Below, piece after piece: positions 42,100 through 56,500 of a stretch of DNA of 64,000 nt. A program made the position numbers and the translations under genes. The notes beneath the pieces were generated by a model, which did not search any database, had not been told where the DNA came from, and was given only the letters and a program-made list of their open reading frames with translations. Location of the stretch: the NCBI GenBank assembly GCA_900291925.1, contig UWYS01000005.1, positions 992,001 through 1,056,000 on the forward strand. The letters are read 5' to 3'. The first letter of the stretch is position 1. Every line of letters starts with the position of its first letter. The stretch comes from Thecaphora thlaspeos. Lineage: Eukaryota > Basidiomycota > Ustilaginomycetes > Urocystidales > Glomosporiaceae.

Positions 42100-45000
42100 C
42101 TACTCGGAAGCCTCGAGCATCTCATCGCCGTCGGCTCCTCTGGCTGTAGCGCCGTTCTGTCCTCCCTCGTCGTCGCTCTCATCTTCGTCATCGTCGTCGT
42201 CGTCACTATCGGCGCCTTGGGCGACGGTGAGTGGTCCCAGGTCCAACTCTCGATCCGCTCCGACGTAGCTGTCGCACATGAGGTAGAGTTTGAGGCTGTC
42301 GTGTTGTCCCTGTGGTGATGGTGGAGGGTGCGGTGCAGAATGAGTGACGGAGGGATTGGAAAATGAGAAGGATGGTCAGTCTCGGCTTCAAAAGCAAGCA
42401 AGAGCAGAACCGATCTGACGTCGGCAAGGGGGACGAAGGCATGATGCGCCACAAAAAAAAACGTACCTGTGGCAGCTCAAACTCGAGCTTGACCTTGACG
42501 CTCTTCCTGATGGTGACCTTTTTGATGCTCAGCAGGTTCTTCCTGCCCGGATCGCCGACGACGATCCACCAGTTGGCCAGCTTCCTGTTCGGGTAGAAGG
42601 GCGCTATGACCGTCTCGTCCTCGACCGCCTCGTCGGCCCCGTCGTCGTCCTCGTCAGCGTCCTTGTCGAGCTGGACGTTGAGCGTGATAGGGTTTCCGCT
42701 GCTGAGATCGTCCTTGTCCTCGACGTCGAACGCCACCTCGACGTAAGGGAAAGAGTTGGTGAACTTGGCGACGTTGGCCACCTGCTTCCGGTCGAGCTGG
42801 AGGAGGTGGTCGCGCTCCTCTTCCGAGAGATCGGGCAGCGTGTCCGATAGGGCAAAGACGTCTTCGATCCCCTTGGCGCGGCACCGCTCGATGATGGCCG
42901 GTGTAAAGTGCGGGACCTGGCGCAGCGGCGAGTCGCGGTCCCACACCGCCTGGACGCACATCTGGCTCAGCTCCATTGCGACGATGGCGTTGAGGTAAGC
43001 GTTGCTTGACATGACGTCGACGCAGGCGCTCAACAGGTTCAGGACCTTGGCGAGCACTTGGCGCTGGTCCGCCTCGAGGTCGGCCGGCAGGTTGAGGCGG
43101 GCAAAGTGCGCCTGGAGCAACACAAAGACCTTGTGGTAGGGCGAGGTGAAGTTGATCTTGTCGAGCTTCAGCGGGAGGCGGTCGTAGATGCGTCGCAGCA
43201 CAATGTCCTCGTGCTGCCGGATCGCGATGTCCTCGAACTCGGCCGCCGAGCTGACAATCTCGAGCATGCCGCGCATCTTTGTCCGGTCCTTGAGCGACAT
43301 GTTGAACACGTCGATCGTGACGTAGCTGACGTTGTAGAAGGAGCTGATCATGCCGAGATTGAGCGGGCTGACGTCCATCTCGTCCTCGATTGCGATGCAC
43401 TTGCTGTTCTCGAGGTCGGCGAGCGTCGTCTCAACGAGCTCTGAGAGGAAGTCGCCGATGTGCTGCATCGTCTTACCCTGGCAGTTGTACGCCTGCGGAT
43501 TCTGCTGGAGTCGCCGATACATGAGCGTCCAGGTGAGGATGTCGACGGCCGACTGCTTGTCGTCGATCGTCCGCGAGACGATCTCGGCGTTGAAAAAGTC
43601 CTGGGCGTAGGCGTTGAGCTTGCTTTCGAGTGGCAAGCCCTCGGCGAGGAACTTCTTGAAGTAGTCTTTGCGCGTCGCCTGGCAGAGCAGGATGCAGCGG
43701 CTGTTGCCGTCTTCGCCGGGAAGCGTCGACTTGCCAACCATCTGCAGCATGTCGGTCAGCGGGTAGTCAATGTAGCGGTGCTCCTTGCCCTCGTACGTCT
43801 GCAGCGACAGAAGCAGCACTAGGTGCGCCTGCAGCGGGATGCTCCACGCCGTCTCCTTGCTCGCCACCACCACCTGGATCGCGCCGGCCTGGAAGAGGCG
43901 CTCGACGATTCGCTTGTCGCCGCGTGAGAGCCCCTCGTGGTAGTAGGCAATGCCCTGCTCCAGCAGCTCGGCCAACTCGCGGTCCTGCAGCCGCTTGAGG
44001 TGGGGCTTGAGGTCGTCGAGCTCAATGCTGAGGAAGCGGCTCTCGCGGTCGCCCTCGCGGTCGCTGTCGGCCAACACGAAGGCCAACAGGTCGTTAGCGG
44101 TCGACTTGGCCTGCTTCCGCGAGGGCACAAAGGCGAGGATCGGCTGGTCGGGCGCGTGCTCGATGATCGCGAGGTAAGCCGGCTTGGCCATCGCCAGCAT
44201 CATCGAGGGGAAGTGCGGGATCGAGAAGCTCTGGATGTGCACCTCCATCGGAACGGCGCGCGCGCTGGGCGCAAAGTTGAAGACGCTGCCGCTCGGCGCT
44301 CCTAGCCAGTCGCCGATGTCCTTGGCGTTGGCGAGCGGCGCGCTGAGCGCCACCATTCGCGTCGGGTTCTGGGTCTGCGCCGCGACGAAGCGGGCGCGAG
44401 AGGCAACGATCTCGTAGGTCGGGCCGAGGCGCCAGTCGTCGATCATCTGCAGCTCGTCGAACAGATAGAGCGCTACGCTCTGGACATTCTTGCGCTGGCG
44501 CCACCGACGCGAGAGGACGTCCCAGTGCTCGGCGGTCGAGACAACGATGTCGGCCAGCTCGAGCAGGCGCAGGTCGGTGCTCGTCTCTCCCGACAGGCCG
44601 ACGACCTCCTTGCCGCCCTGATAGCCGCCGAACTTAGCCTTCCACTCGGCCACCCGCGGCGCGACCATGACGTCGTACGGGACGATGCAGACCGCCCTGC
44701 CGGCCTCGTGGTCCATCCACAGTCGAAGCAGCGCCAGCTCGGCGCAGACCGTCTTGCCGCTTCCGGTCGGCGCGCCCACAAAGACAGTGTCGTCGCTGCC
44801 GTACAGCGCGTGGAAAGTCTGCGTCTGGACCTTATTGAACGTCCTAAACGACTTGGAGTAGACGGCTTCGGCCGCCGCATCGCGGAGGGCCGCGACCGGC
44901 TGCGGCTGAAGGTCGAGAAGCGGCGTGTGTGGGGGGAACTTTTCCGGGAGGATGAGATTCTTGAACGAGATGGGCAGCCTCACCTCGCTCTGCAGCCATC

Positions 45001-48000
45001 GGTCGCTAACGACGCTGATGTAGTAGTTGGGCGGGACGGGGTCGGTCATGGCGATGGTGAAGGTGACAGTGTGCTCGTCCTCGGCGTACTTTCGCAGCAA
45101 GAGGAACTGATCGTGGAAGAGAACGACCTCGCCGTCGACGTCCTCGACCATAATCCAAAATTTCTGAGCGCCGCCATGGACCCGCTCGTCCCACTGGAAG
45201 TCGGGCGTGATGGTGAGCTGGACGTGGAGCAGCGAGCGGGTGAGAGGCTGGAAAAAAGCCTGGAGCTCGAGGCGCGGGAATTGGTGCACCAGTCGGTGGA
45301 CGAGGCGTCCAGCCTTTGGGATGCCGATCAGCTCGCCGATCTCGTTGGGCTCGAGGTCGCGGAGGCGGTCCCAGGGGTACTCTTTTCGCTCGAGCCGACG
45401 GACAAGGTCGGCGGGGACGCCCTTGAACTGGCGCAGCGGCGTCATCGAGCCCCATTGGCGGCACTCAACCATCTTGCACAGGTCGAGCGCGAGATGGCTC
45501 AGCTTGGCGTAGCCGCGCTTGAGGCAGATCTCGAAGATGGCCCGCAGGATGCGGCCGGCCGACTGCGTGACGTAGACCATGTCGGCGGCTAGCACGTAGC
45601 CGTCGAGCTTGAGCTGCGAGATCCACGTCTGGAGCAGAACGTTGACCTTGGCCGCCGGATCATCCATCGACTCTTTGACGGGGATCGGGACGCGCTCGAT
45701 CAGCTTGCCGACTTCGAGCTTCTCGTCCTGGCGGACGACCTGGTACTTGAACTCGTTGGAGAGTGCAAAGATGCGGAACAGGTCGATCATTCCGAGGTGC
45801 GGCTTGATGTGCTGGTGGTAGGTCGACATGCTGCTGTGGGCGATGTAGTAGTGCGATGCGATCCGGCCGAGCTCATTGCTGGTGAAGCTGCCCATCTTGC
45901 GGTCGTACCGGAGGAGGCCGCACTTTTCGAGCAGCGCAGCCGCGGTGTGGACGATGTCGGCGCGCTTCTGCTCGAGGAACGGGTCGTCGTCGGCGTAGTC
46001 GGCTGTCACGCTGTAGAGGGCCGGCGTTCGCAGCATGCGCACGTAGAGGTAGGTGTAGCCGAGCCACGCGACGGCCTCGTCACGGTTGCGGATAGTGCCG
46101 AGGACAATCTCGGCGTTGAGATTGTCGGCCAGCTTTGAGACGAGCTGCGACTCGATCGGCAGCTGCTGGTTGAGCAGACTGAGGTAGTAGTGGAGCTCGG
46201 AATGGTTGGTGATAACGATACCCTCGCCGAAGGTGTCGTACTGCGGGCGTCCCGCCCGACCTAGCATTTGGAGCATATCCTGCGGCGTGATCTCGCACCA
46301 GCGCCCCTTCTCCGGATTGTAGATCTGTGTCCCCTTGATAATGACGGTGTGCGCCGGCAGGTTGACGCCCCACGCCAGCGTGGCGGTGGAGACAAGCACC
46401 TGGAGGTGGCCGTCAGCGAAGAGAGCCTCGACCAGCTGGCGGTCGACGCGGTTCATGCCGGCGTGGTGGATCCCGAAGCCGTACGGCAGGACGTCCTTAA
46501 GGTTGGGGTCTTTGACGTTTTCCAGCTCAGTCTTAAGCACCTCGCGGCTGGCCGGCGACTGCGGAAGGAAGCGCGAGATGGTGTCCTTCTCGATCGCCTG
46601 GTCGCGGATGTACTGGGCCGTCTTCGCTGTCTCCTTGCGCGAGTGACAGAAGATCAGCACCTGATTCTTGCCCGCCTGGTTGAGCGTCTTTTCGTAGGTG
46701 ACCTCGTTCATCACCTGGAACCGCTTGATGGCCTTCTTCTCGGTGATACCGATGTACTCCTGCTTGAGCGGGCAGGGGCGGTAGCTGCTCTCAAAATAGA
46801 AGAGCCCGCTCGACGGGTTGACGCGGAGGAAGGTGGCGACGTCGCGATAGTTGGGCAGCGTCGCCGAGAGGCCGACGAGGCGAACGGGGTCGTTCATCTG
46901 CTCCATCTTGCGGATCGTCCGCGCGATGACCGCCTCGAGCACGGGACCGCGATCGTCGTGGAGGAGGTGGATCTCGTCGACGATCATCAGGCGAACCAGG
47001 TTGGTGTACGACGTGTCGGAGCTCTTGCGGCTGATGACGTCCCACTTCTCCGGCGTCGTGACGATGATCTGCGTCTCGGCGATCTGGGCCTTTGTCAGCT
47101 GACTGTCGCCCGTCAACTCGTTGACCGTGATGCCATACGGCTGGAGCCGGTCGCGGAAGTTGCCCGCCTGCTCCGCGACCAACGCCTTCATCGGCGCGAC
47201 GTAGACAATCTTGAACGCGCTGAGGTCAATCTCGCCGGTCTCGTCGTTGCGCCACTTGGCGATCTCGTTGAGGATCGTCAGCATCGCGACGTTCGTCTTG
47301 CCGGCGCCCGTCGGCGCGCAGAGCAACATCGGCTCGTCGGAGCCAAAGGCGACCGGGTAGCAGCGCGATTGGATTGGGTTGAGGCTGGTGGCGCCAGGAA
47401 AGGCGGCCTGAGCCCAGAAGGGCAGGCTGCTGATCGGGACCAGCTCAGCCTCGGAAATCGTCTTCTTGACAGGCGCCGGGATGTGGATCTCCTCGTAGCC
47501 CTTTTTGGTGTGCTTGACGGTGCCCTCCGGGAGGCGGACCTTGGCGTTGGTGTTGAGGTGGCCACCCTGGCTGAAGGCCATCGCCTCGAGGTCGACGCCG
47601 CGGCGTGGCTGGGCGGTGGTGCCGGGGGCAATGGTCGCGCGCGAGGTGAGCTTCTTGATGCGCTCCTTTGCGTCCTCGAGATCGATCGGCGCGAGGCCGG
47701 ACGTCGCCGCTGCTGCTTTCCCGTTGGCCCCTCCGTCGCCGCCCTGGAGGGCCTTGAGGATCCAGCCGACGCCCTTTTCGCGCATCGCAACCTCGACGTT
47801 GACGCGCTCGTCGTCGTCGGCATGACCGAGCTTGGTGCACCAGACCACCAGCTCGCGGTTCTTGGTGAGGACTCGGACCAGGTCAAACTTGTTGTAGTCG
47901 TAAAGCTCCATCAGGCTGTTTTCGCAGTCGCGCGTGTCGGACTCGGACGTGAGGATGTCGAAGGTGGCCGCCGTCTTTTCACTGGCCTCGTGAGCATCGG

Positions 48001-48970
48001 GGTAGTGCTGCGCCACCAGACGCTGCAGCCAGTAGGCATCGATCTCGTGCGGCGAGACCACGGTCGGATCGCGGCTGGTGGCGGATCCTTTCTGCTGCTG
48101 CGTCCCAGACGTCGTGCTGGTGCCGATCACCAAACCTTCGTCGTCCTCGTCGCCTCCAGCAACACCTTCGCTTCTCCCTGCTATAGCAGCCGTTGTTGCG
48201 TCGTCGTCGTTGGGTTCGGCCTTTGGCGCAGCATCGTCAGCCTCGTCGTCGTCGTCGTCGTCGTCGTCGTCATCCTCGTCTCTGACGACGTAGCTGACCT
48301 CGTCCTGATCGCTTTCCTCCTCGTCCTCAAAGAGGACGGCGACGCCGTTTTCGTCGTCCATGAGCGCGTCGCGCTTCTCAGCGTCCGGATCGCCCTGATC
48401 GTCGCGGTCACGGTCATAGTCGGTGATCTTCTTGCCGAGGTTGACGAGCTGGCCGAACGTCTCTGTGCTGAGCGGACCGACAAACTCTTCGACTTCCTTC
48501 TTCTTGTCAAAGTCCTTAAGGTTTTCGTCCTTGAGCACCTCGAGCACCGTGTCGGCGGCGGAGCGGACGACGTCCTGCGCCTGGTCGCCGAGAGCGGTGT
48601 GCACGATGCTGAGGATGAGCTCGTAGACTTCGCGCGTTTCTACGGTGCGCGGCTGATAGCGCAAGCCCTCGAGCTCGGCGGTGGCCTGAAGGATGTCAGT
48701 ATAGGTCTGCGTGACGGCGCCGGCCTTGCGCTTGGGATTGCGCTGCTTGAGCTCGTCGTGCTCCTCTGCCTTCTTGCGCTTCTTGTCAAGGTCCTTGATC
48801 CCCTCCTGCTTGACGGCCTCGCCCATCTGACGCAGGTCAATCCTGCCGGCGAGCGATTCGGCCTCGCCTGTGGTCTCATCCCTGCGTGCACCGCGGTCGG
48901 CGTTGAGGACGAGCGACGAGAGGGCCGAGTACTGGTAGCCAGAGTAGTCGGGCTTCCCTTTTGGCGGCAT
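42100..48970 (-). CDS. BRR2: Pre-mRNA splicing helicase Brr2 (U5 snRNP)
   Basis: Ski2-like RNA helicase that unwinds U4/U6 to activate the spliceosome. Two exons: 48970-42467 and 42309-42100, joined phase 0 across a 157-bp intron (GTACGT...CACAG), giving 2,237 residues. The junction restores ELPQGQHDSLKLYLMCDSYVGADRE, the typical end of the second Sec63 module; without it the frame runs into unrelated sequence. The N-terminal helicase-binding region begins KPDYSGYQYSALSSLVL. Cassette 1 has APTGAGKTN, DEIHLLHDDRG and the winged-helix and Sec63 regions. Cassette 2 has APTGSGKTV and a DELQ box, degenerate as in yeast Brr2 where it is a scaffold rather than the active motor. An acidic Asp run of about ten lies near residue 240, and the extreme C terminus is a second acidic tail. 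Confidence 0.97.
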
Positions 48971-50500
48971 GGCGGCGACGGCGGCAACGGCAGAGGCGAG
49001 CTCTGCCCTCCGATGTGGAAGCGGGAGCTAGAGCTGGAGCTGGAGTTGGAGCTGGCGTAGGGCGGAATTCTATCGATACGGGCTGCGGACGTCTCTCAGG
49101 CCAAAGAAAGAAGATGCCGTCCAGGGTGGGGGGGGGGGGACAGCGCGTTGGTCGGAAGACGAGGCAGCGGACGGGTAGCGGCGCTCAGAGCGCAGAGAGA
49201 CGGGAAGCGATCCGATCCAATCCGCGCCGGCTCAGTGGCGGCTGTGGGTAGGCTGTCCGGGAAAGCCCTGGCAATGGACGGAGGGACGGGCCGACGGGCG
49301 GTAAATGGCACCCTTGCAATCGTCTCCCAGGCGATGGATGAATGGCGGGGGAGGAACCGTGCGTGCGTGTGCGTGTGCGTGTGCGTATGTGTGATGGTGG
49401 GAAGGAGACGGAGATGCCGACGAGAAAGGGCGAAGGTGAGAGGGTAGCGGAGAGGATGGGGACGCGTGATGTGACGGGAAGAGAAGCCGACAGCGACGGC
49501 GGCCTCAAGCGGAGCTGGGTGATGGCCGTCGGCCAAGGGAGAGGGCACCAGGGCGGCGTCCTGCTTTCTTTCCGAAAACCTGTGGCTCGTCAGCAGAGGT
49601 CCGCGGGTGGCGGCGCGTCGTGGGCCGCTGGGGGCCATGGTGCGTGCGGATCCGACTCGCCGTTCGTTTACCTCTGAGCCGACGCATGCAATGCACTTTT
49701 CTCTTACGCAGTGGCAAGCGAGAGGTCGAAAGAGCCCAGCGACGCGCAGGCTCAGCTTGCGTCGGGCTTGCTTGGGTGGCTGGAACGATGAAATTGAGCG
49801 GGGCAGCGCTGCTGCTGCTTGCTTCGGATCACCCGATCTCGAATTCGAGGTCGTCGAGAGCGACCTTGGCCCGCCTGCCGCCTGTCGCCTGCCGCCTGTC
49901 GCCTGCCGCCTGCCGCCTGCCGTGTGCCGTGCTTTCGAGCGAGGAGGGCGGAGTGTGAACCTCTCTCGCCCTTCCACCCGGCTCGACCGACGCTTGGCGC
50001 CGTCTCTGGTCGTCTCTTCACCTCCCACCTCTCTCTCTCACCCACCGCCCCTCATCAAAAGCAGCGAAGAGCAGCAAAGTGCGGCTTCGGGCCGCTCCCT
50101 CTCCCTTCCTGCCAAGGCATCATTATCATCACCATCATTACCACCACTACCGTCACCACGGATCGCGCCTCGACCTAGTAGCCCCACGCCCCCATCTTGC
50201 CGCATCCCGCAGGCGAGAGCAGCCCAGCCCAGTCCAGCTCAGCCTAGCCCACCGATCGCTCCTCAAAGACAGAGGGATCGAGTACGGCAGGCAAACAGGG
50301 CAGCGGCATTCTGCTATCCTGGCGCGCTGTTGATGTCAGCCTCGGCCTTACATCCGCGCACAAGCGAGCCCGCATACACCTTCGGCCCCGCGCCATCCCC
50401 AAAACCTCTACCTTTTGAACCTCATACTCGCGCAGACATACTCTCGACTCTTCGAGAGCCTCGCCCCTCTTGCTGACAAGGTCGACACGTTCGTCTGAGC
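48971..50500. promoter_or_regulatory. Divergent promoter region between BRR2 and SET3
   Basis: 1.5 kb between divergent genes. It contains a poly-G run near 49128-49139, an alternating GTGC/GTGT tract at about 49359-49395 and a GCCTGCC/GCCTGTC minisatellite at 49870-49922. The SET3 side is a long C/T-rich leader with ATCATC units near 50119-50140. No TATA box is clear. Confidence 0.55.
49870..49922. repeat. GCCTGCC/GCCTGTC minisatellite
   Basis: About seven tandem heptamers alternate between CGCCTGC and CGCCTGT forms. It lies about 600 bp upstream of the SET3 start. Confidence 0.9.
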
Positions 50501-53500
50501 ATGTCCGATGATGGCCACCACCATGCCAAACGCAGCACCAACATGGCTCTAGATCCTCATTTGGCCGCCGTCTCGTCCGCCCGGCCCGTACCCACAACAC
50601 ACAAGCGCAAGTCGTCCGCCGCGACGCAGCCATCCCATTTGGACAGGGCGTCGGCCGACATGATCGTTCCACCCACCATGGGCGTCTTTGCCCGCGACTC
50701 GTCCCGGGCCATCGCTTCGGTCTCCGGCGCCAAAACGTCGGCCTTCTTTGAGGCCATCACGACCGCCGCCATCGCCCCGTCGGCCTCCAGCAGCCATAAC
50801 CGGACGGCCAGCAACGCCTCGCGCGGTGTCGAAACGACCGCGGCCGACGATGGCGACGGCGAGGACGACGATCAGGGCACCGTCGACGAAGACGCGGGCG
50901 TGATCCGATGCATCTGCGACTGCGATGACGACGACGGCTTCACCATCCAGTGCGACCGCTGTCTGGTGTGGCAGCACTGCGCCTGCTTCGGCATGTCGCA
51001 GGCGAGCGTTCCGGATGAGTACCTCTGCGAGCAGTGTGCGCCGAGGCCAGTCGACGTCGCCTTTGCGCAAGCCATCCAGCAGAAGCGCAAGAATGACGAG
51101 GCGCGCAAGGCGCTGCTGGACCGCAACTTGAAGCGCCACACGCAGAGCTCCAACACGGCCGCCGCCGCCTTCGTCTACGCTAATGGGCAGAGGGCGACAG
51201 AAGCCACTGCTGCGGTCGACCAGCGCGCAGGCGCTGGCCACCTCGAAGCGGCAGACTCGCTGCAAGCATCCGGCGCCGGGCCATTGCAGGGTCTCCACGA
51301 CAACGGCAGCAACGATGCCGAGTTCGACGTAGCGGCCGCCAACGGCAATAGCAACACTCTGGATAGCGGCGACACATACGGCGGCACCGCCGCTCGGCCG
51401 CGGAAGCCGACCCAGGCTCTGGATCTGAGCAATACGCAGTTCGTCGTCCCCGAGGTGCCGGCCAACGTCGTCCAGTCTGGCGGCGCCGGCGGCCGGAGCG
51501 GTGCCAAGCGGAAAGGGCAGAAGGGATCGCGATCCAGGAGCGGAGCGCCCGAGACGCCGATGGCACACACGCCTAACCGCGGCACCTTAACGCCAAGCCT
51601 CCGCGACGACCGCTACGACAACCCGTTCGATACTGTCGACAAGCTCGAGGCGTGGCGTGTCGAGTTCACGCCGATCGCCAAGAACATGGTGGCGGACCAG
51701 GCGGTCCTCGGTACGCTAGCGGCCGCAATGCTCGACTGGGAGGACGGCAGCCCGCTGAGGGCGCTTCCCGGCCATGGCGGCAAGCTGGTCATCCCGGTGC
51801 AGCGGGCGGCCGCCCGGCGCCGGATGCAGTTGGCGGCCGCCCGTGCGGAGGAGATGCTGGTCACGACGGCAGAGAAGGAATCCGGCAGCGCCGTCGAGGA
51901 CCAGAAGTCGCGCCCGCTCGGCGTAGGCGCCCGACCGCCCTCGGCCGACCAGCTGGCTGACCTCGATTACGCCGAGCTCGGGCTGGCCGCGGTGGGGAAC
52001 GAATGCATCCCAATCGACATCCAGGGCGGCTCGCTTGTGGATCTAGGGGCCAAGACGTACGTTCGACACATCTCCGAGACCGCCTCGGCCGGCGTCTTCT
52101 GCAACGTCCTCCAGCTGAGCAGTCCGGCTGACGAGCCGCAACGGACCTGGAACGCATCGCGCTCGTTCTCACGGCCCGTCATGCACGGCCTGTTCGCCGA
52201 GGGGCCGATCCCGGCGGGCGCCTTCATTTGCGAGTACCGTGGAGAGCTGTACAGCGCCGACACATACCGCCAGGACCCGGTCAATCAGTACGCCGCGCTC
52301 GGCGCCGCCAAGCCCTACGTCCACCTGCTGCCGCCTCCGCTCAACCTGGCCATCGACGCACGCCGCTTTGGCAACGAGGGTCGCTTCGCCCGCTTCAGCT
52401 GTCACCCTAACGCGGTCCTCCGCCCGATCCTGTTCCGCCAGCGCGGTGCCACCGGCCCGGGCAGCCTACTCTCGCAGGACTGTTCGCGCTCTCCGACCCC
52501 CGCGGTCGCCAAGTCGCTGGCGGCGGACCCCGCCGCGCCTTCTGCCGCCGCCACCGCCGCCATCGGCAGCCCCGACAAGCCCCGACTGCTGTTTGGCCTC
52601 TTTGCGCTGACCGACATCGCCAGGACGCATGAGATCACGCTGGGCTGGGAGTGGGACGACGCCCACATCGTACACTTCCTGCCGGAGCTGGTGCAGAACC
52701 CGTTCATGGAGCCGAGAGAGTGGCGGACGCCCAACGGCACTCCCCGCTCGACGTTCGATGCGGAGCGCCACACGGCCAACATGGTCGCCATCGCCGAGCG
52801 CGGCGAGTTCCCCTACGCCTCGACCGCCTTCTCAGCCAAGATGAATGCCGTCGCCGCATCGCTGCTGGGCTGCGTGCTTTGTGCGTGCATCGGATCGGCG
52901 GCGGCGCCAGGCGGCGGCGGTGGCGGAGCAAGCGCGAACAACGCGCGGAAGCAGGATTGCGCCGTGGCGCAGATGCTACGAGTCGGCAACGGGATGTCTC
53001 TGCTCAACGTCGTCATGCCCGGCAAGACGAATCGACGGGCCAAGCTACCGGACTTCGCGCCGCTCGTCGGCATCCGACGGTCGTGGATGCCGCCGAGCAT
53101 GCCGCCGACGCCCGCCAGCTCGATCAAGGAAGGCCGAAGCCCGACCGCAGAGCACGCTGGCAGCGGCGGCGCCGAATTCGCAGCGGCGCAGATGATGGCG
53201 ACGGAGCTCCTGCTGGCAGACGCAGGCGGTTATCTGGCGGGCGAGGCCCCGATCGACGATGTCCCCATGGCGTGCGGTCAGGCCGACGGTGTGACGGCCG
53301 AAGGAGACGCCGAAGTTACCCTCGAGCTCGAGGTCGCTGTCGACGGCGAGCCGCTTCTTGCGGACATCGAGATGGCTTCACCGCCCCCGCTCAACGAGGA
53401 CGCATATGCTACGGAGTCGGATGCTTCCTCCCTGACTGATCCACTCTCTCTCGCCAGCAGTGGGGAAGACGAGAGCGCGGACGAGGACGACCTGGACCAC

Positions 53501-56500
53501 CGATGCGCGCTGCACTTCACCGCCGACGGGGACGTCATGGACACGGAAGAGGACGAGCCGACATCGCCCACGCAGTCCGGCGAGGAGTCGGCCGTCGACG
53601 CGGGCATCTTCGTCCTTCCGCTCAAGAAGCGAGTGACCCGGACGCGGATCAAGGCGACGCTGGCGTCCAGCGACTCCGACAGCAGCGTCGACGACGAGAG
53701 CAAGGACGCCGTCGTTGTCCCTCGCGTCCGATCCGACAAAGCGGAAGCAGCGGCGGCCCGCCTCAAGGCGGCGCAGACCGGACAGAAGCGCAAGGCCAAA
53801 GCGCGGACTTCTCGGCCGCGCCTCAACGCCACCAGCGACGAACCAGAGGTGCCACGCCCAAATAAGAAGCGGAAGAAGGGCGACAACACGGTCGACCCCA
53901 GCTCGCCCCTGTCATCGGTTCCCTCTCCCGGGTCGCGCTACTCGAGTCTCAGCCCACCGCCGTCGGAGGACCCTATTGACGACGATCGGCGCTCCTGGGA
54001 CTCGAAAACGGACTTCGATTCTGACACGGACGCCAGTGTGAGCCGCGGTGCCTCATCAAGACGTATGACTGTCAAGCTGCGGGCGAAGGGCAAGCGGGCG
54101 GCAGGCCGCACGCGACCGCAGAGAGGCGGCAGTTCCGGGGACAAGTCGGAGGAGACGGCCAGCACGCGCAAGAAGAAGGCCAAGGCGCGGCTCTTGAGGG
54201 ACTCGATCGCCGATATGGGCGATCCGGAAAGCTCTGATGACGACGGCGACGCCAGCGTTCACGTCACCGCTTCCCCGGCTTCTTCGCGGGCAAAGGCGAC
54301 TACGCTATCGACGCCGCCGAAGAAGGCTTCCAGGCCGCACAAGTCTGCCAAGGGATCCGTAGAGTCGGCCGCCAAGCCCTCGCGCAAGGAGCAGATCGGC
54401 AAGCCGAAGAAGAATAGGAGAGTCGTCTCGGACACTGAGAGCGAAGACAGCGATGCCGATCAAACGCCCAGGCCTTACTCACGGCCGAAGGCGGTCATTG
54501 TCGACTCGTCAGTCAAGCCCGACCCCGATGCACCGACGCCGGCCGATGCGCGAGCACCTGGAACCGCTGCGCTCGCGGCGAAAAGTGAGGTAGGACCATC
54601 TGCTGGCGATGCCGGTGCTATCTCAAGCGCTCCAGCAGAGGTCGCCGGTACGGCCGATGCGCCCTCGATAGCGGGCGTCAGGGATGTCACACCGGACGCC
54701 TCGACATCGCGGCCGCCTACTGCACCAGCACCGGCACCGCCTTCTGGTCCTGCGGTGGTCAAGGAGGAGGAGCCGCGGGTTAAATTGTCGCTGGCCGAGT
54801 ACAAGAGACGATTGGCAGAGCGCCGCACCACGGCGCAGGTCGCCCTGCCAAAGCCCTCACCACCCGCCACTCCAGGCACCCCGACGTCGGATAGCGGTCA
54901 GGCAGCATCGGCAACCACGACGACGGCCACGATGCCCGGTGAGGGGAGCCATGGCAAGGCGACACTGGCGTCGGAACAGCTGTCCGATGTCCCTGATAAG
55001 GCCGCGGCTACCGCCAACAACTTTGCACCTACGTCTGCCCTCGCTCCCGGATCGTCAGGCGACAGCACCACCAGACTTCTCGACGCGCCACCAGTGGCTC
55101 CGGCGCCCAAGAGACCCTCGACGCCCCCGCGGTCCCAGCTGTTCGCGTCTGTCGCTGCTCCCACCGCAATCCGCTCCGTCGAGCTGCCCCGATCGCCGCC
55201 GATGGTCACGCGGGCTCCATCGGAGGCTCGACAGGCCAGTTCTGTAACGTCAGCCACTCGAGTCGAGACGGGCGAAGCAAGAGCTCCGCCCCCTCAGACA
55301 TCGACGCTGCGACCTGGTGTAATCGCCGCATCGCCAGCGCCGTCCGCAGCATCAGCACCAGCATCGGCAGGAAGCGTGGAGGCTGCGGTTGCGGCTGCGG
55401 CTGTCGGACGAGTCGAGGCGCCGCCGCCGCCTAAGACGCCGCCAATGAAGCGGGCTGCTTTGCCTGCTGTAACCGACGGCACGGAGGCTGGCGCAGCGAC
55501 GGCGTCGGTTCGACCATTCAGCTCTACAAGCAGCTTTGCTACGACTGGAGCGCCCATCCTGATCTCTCGACTCGAGCTCGAACGCGACTCTGTTGCAGCG
55601 CCGCCCGCCTCTACGGCGCCTGGCGAACTTGGCGCTGCTGGCCGCAAGATGCGGCCGGTGGGCTTCCAGCCGATCGGAGGCCGACCAAGCCCGACTTCTT
55701 CTCTGAGCCTCACCTCGACCTCTGGCTCCTGGACCACGCTGGGAGGCGGTTCGCGCGCCGGCTTTGTTCCGGTCGGCGGCGCGATGAACGTCAACATCAC
55801 GCGGGCAGCCTCTCCGCCGCACCAGCACGGCGGCGCTCTCGGCCACAGCACGATCCCCGGACGCTCGCTGTCCGTCTCGTCGGCATCGTCGTCAGGAGGC
55901 GCACCTCGTCAGCTTCTGCCTTCGCCCGGCTTTAACCCGCCGCGGGCGCCCCGTGCCTTTCTGAGCACCGGCACGCCGACCGGCGCGGCTTCGCCGCCGA
56001 CGACAGCTGTCGGCGCAGGTGCTGCGCTGGCTCTCCTCGCCCCCGTCCGTCCACCGCCGATGATCTCGAGCGCCAATGCCGCCTCGACCGTGATGCCACT
56101 GGCCGCGCATCCTTTGACCGTCTCGACGACGGCTCCGGGTCCGCCAAACGCGCGCCACGCGACGCCGAGCATGAGCCCGCCTTCTCCTACGTTGTCGTTG
56201 CACAGCCTCTCGACGGCGAACCTGCGTGACTTTGCCGGCGTGCCGACGGGTCCCGCCAGCATGCGGGAGCGCGACGGCCGATCCGACAAGTCTGCGGACC
56301 GGGAGTGGGAGCGCGAGCCGTGGGGTGATCCTCGGGGCGAGCGCCCGTCGGTGGACAGGAGCGGTGGACGTCCCGATCAGCGCACCGACCGCGAACGGGA
56401 ATCGCTGCTGGCCCGCGACCGGGACCGCGAGTGGGAGCGAGAACCGCGCGAGCCGCTGACCTTCCGCTCGGGTTCTTTTGACGACTCGCTAGCCGATCGT

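Noticed and set aside
46268..49060. 930-codon open frame on the plus strand
   Set aside because: Exactly antisense to BRR2. GC-rich codons of the real gene leave the opposite strand open; the translation has no family features.
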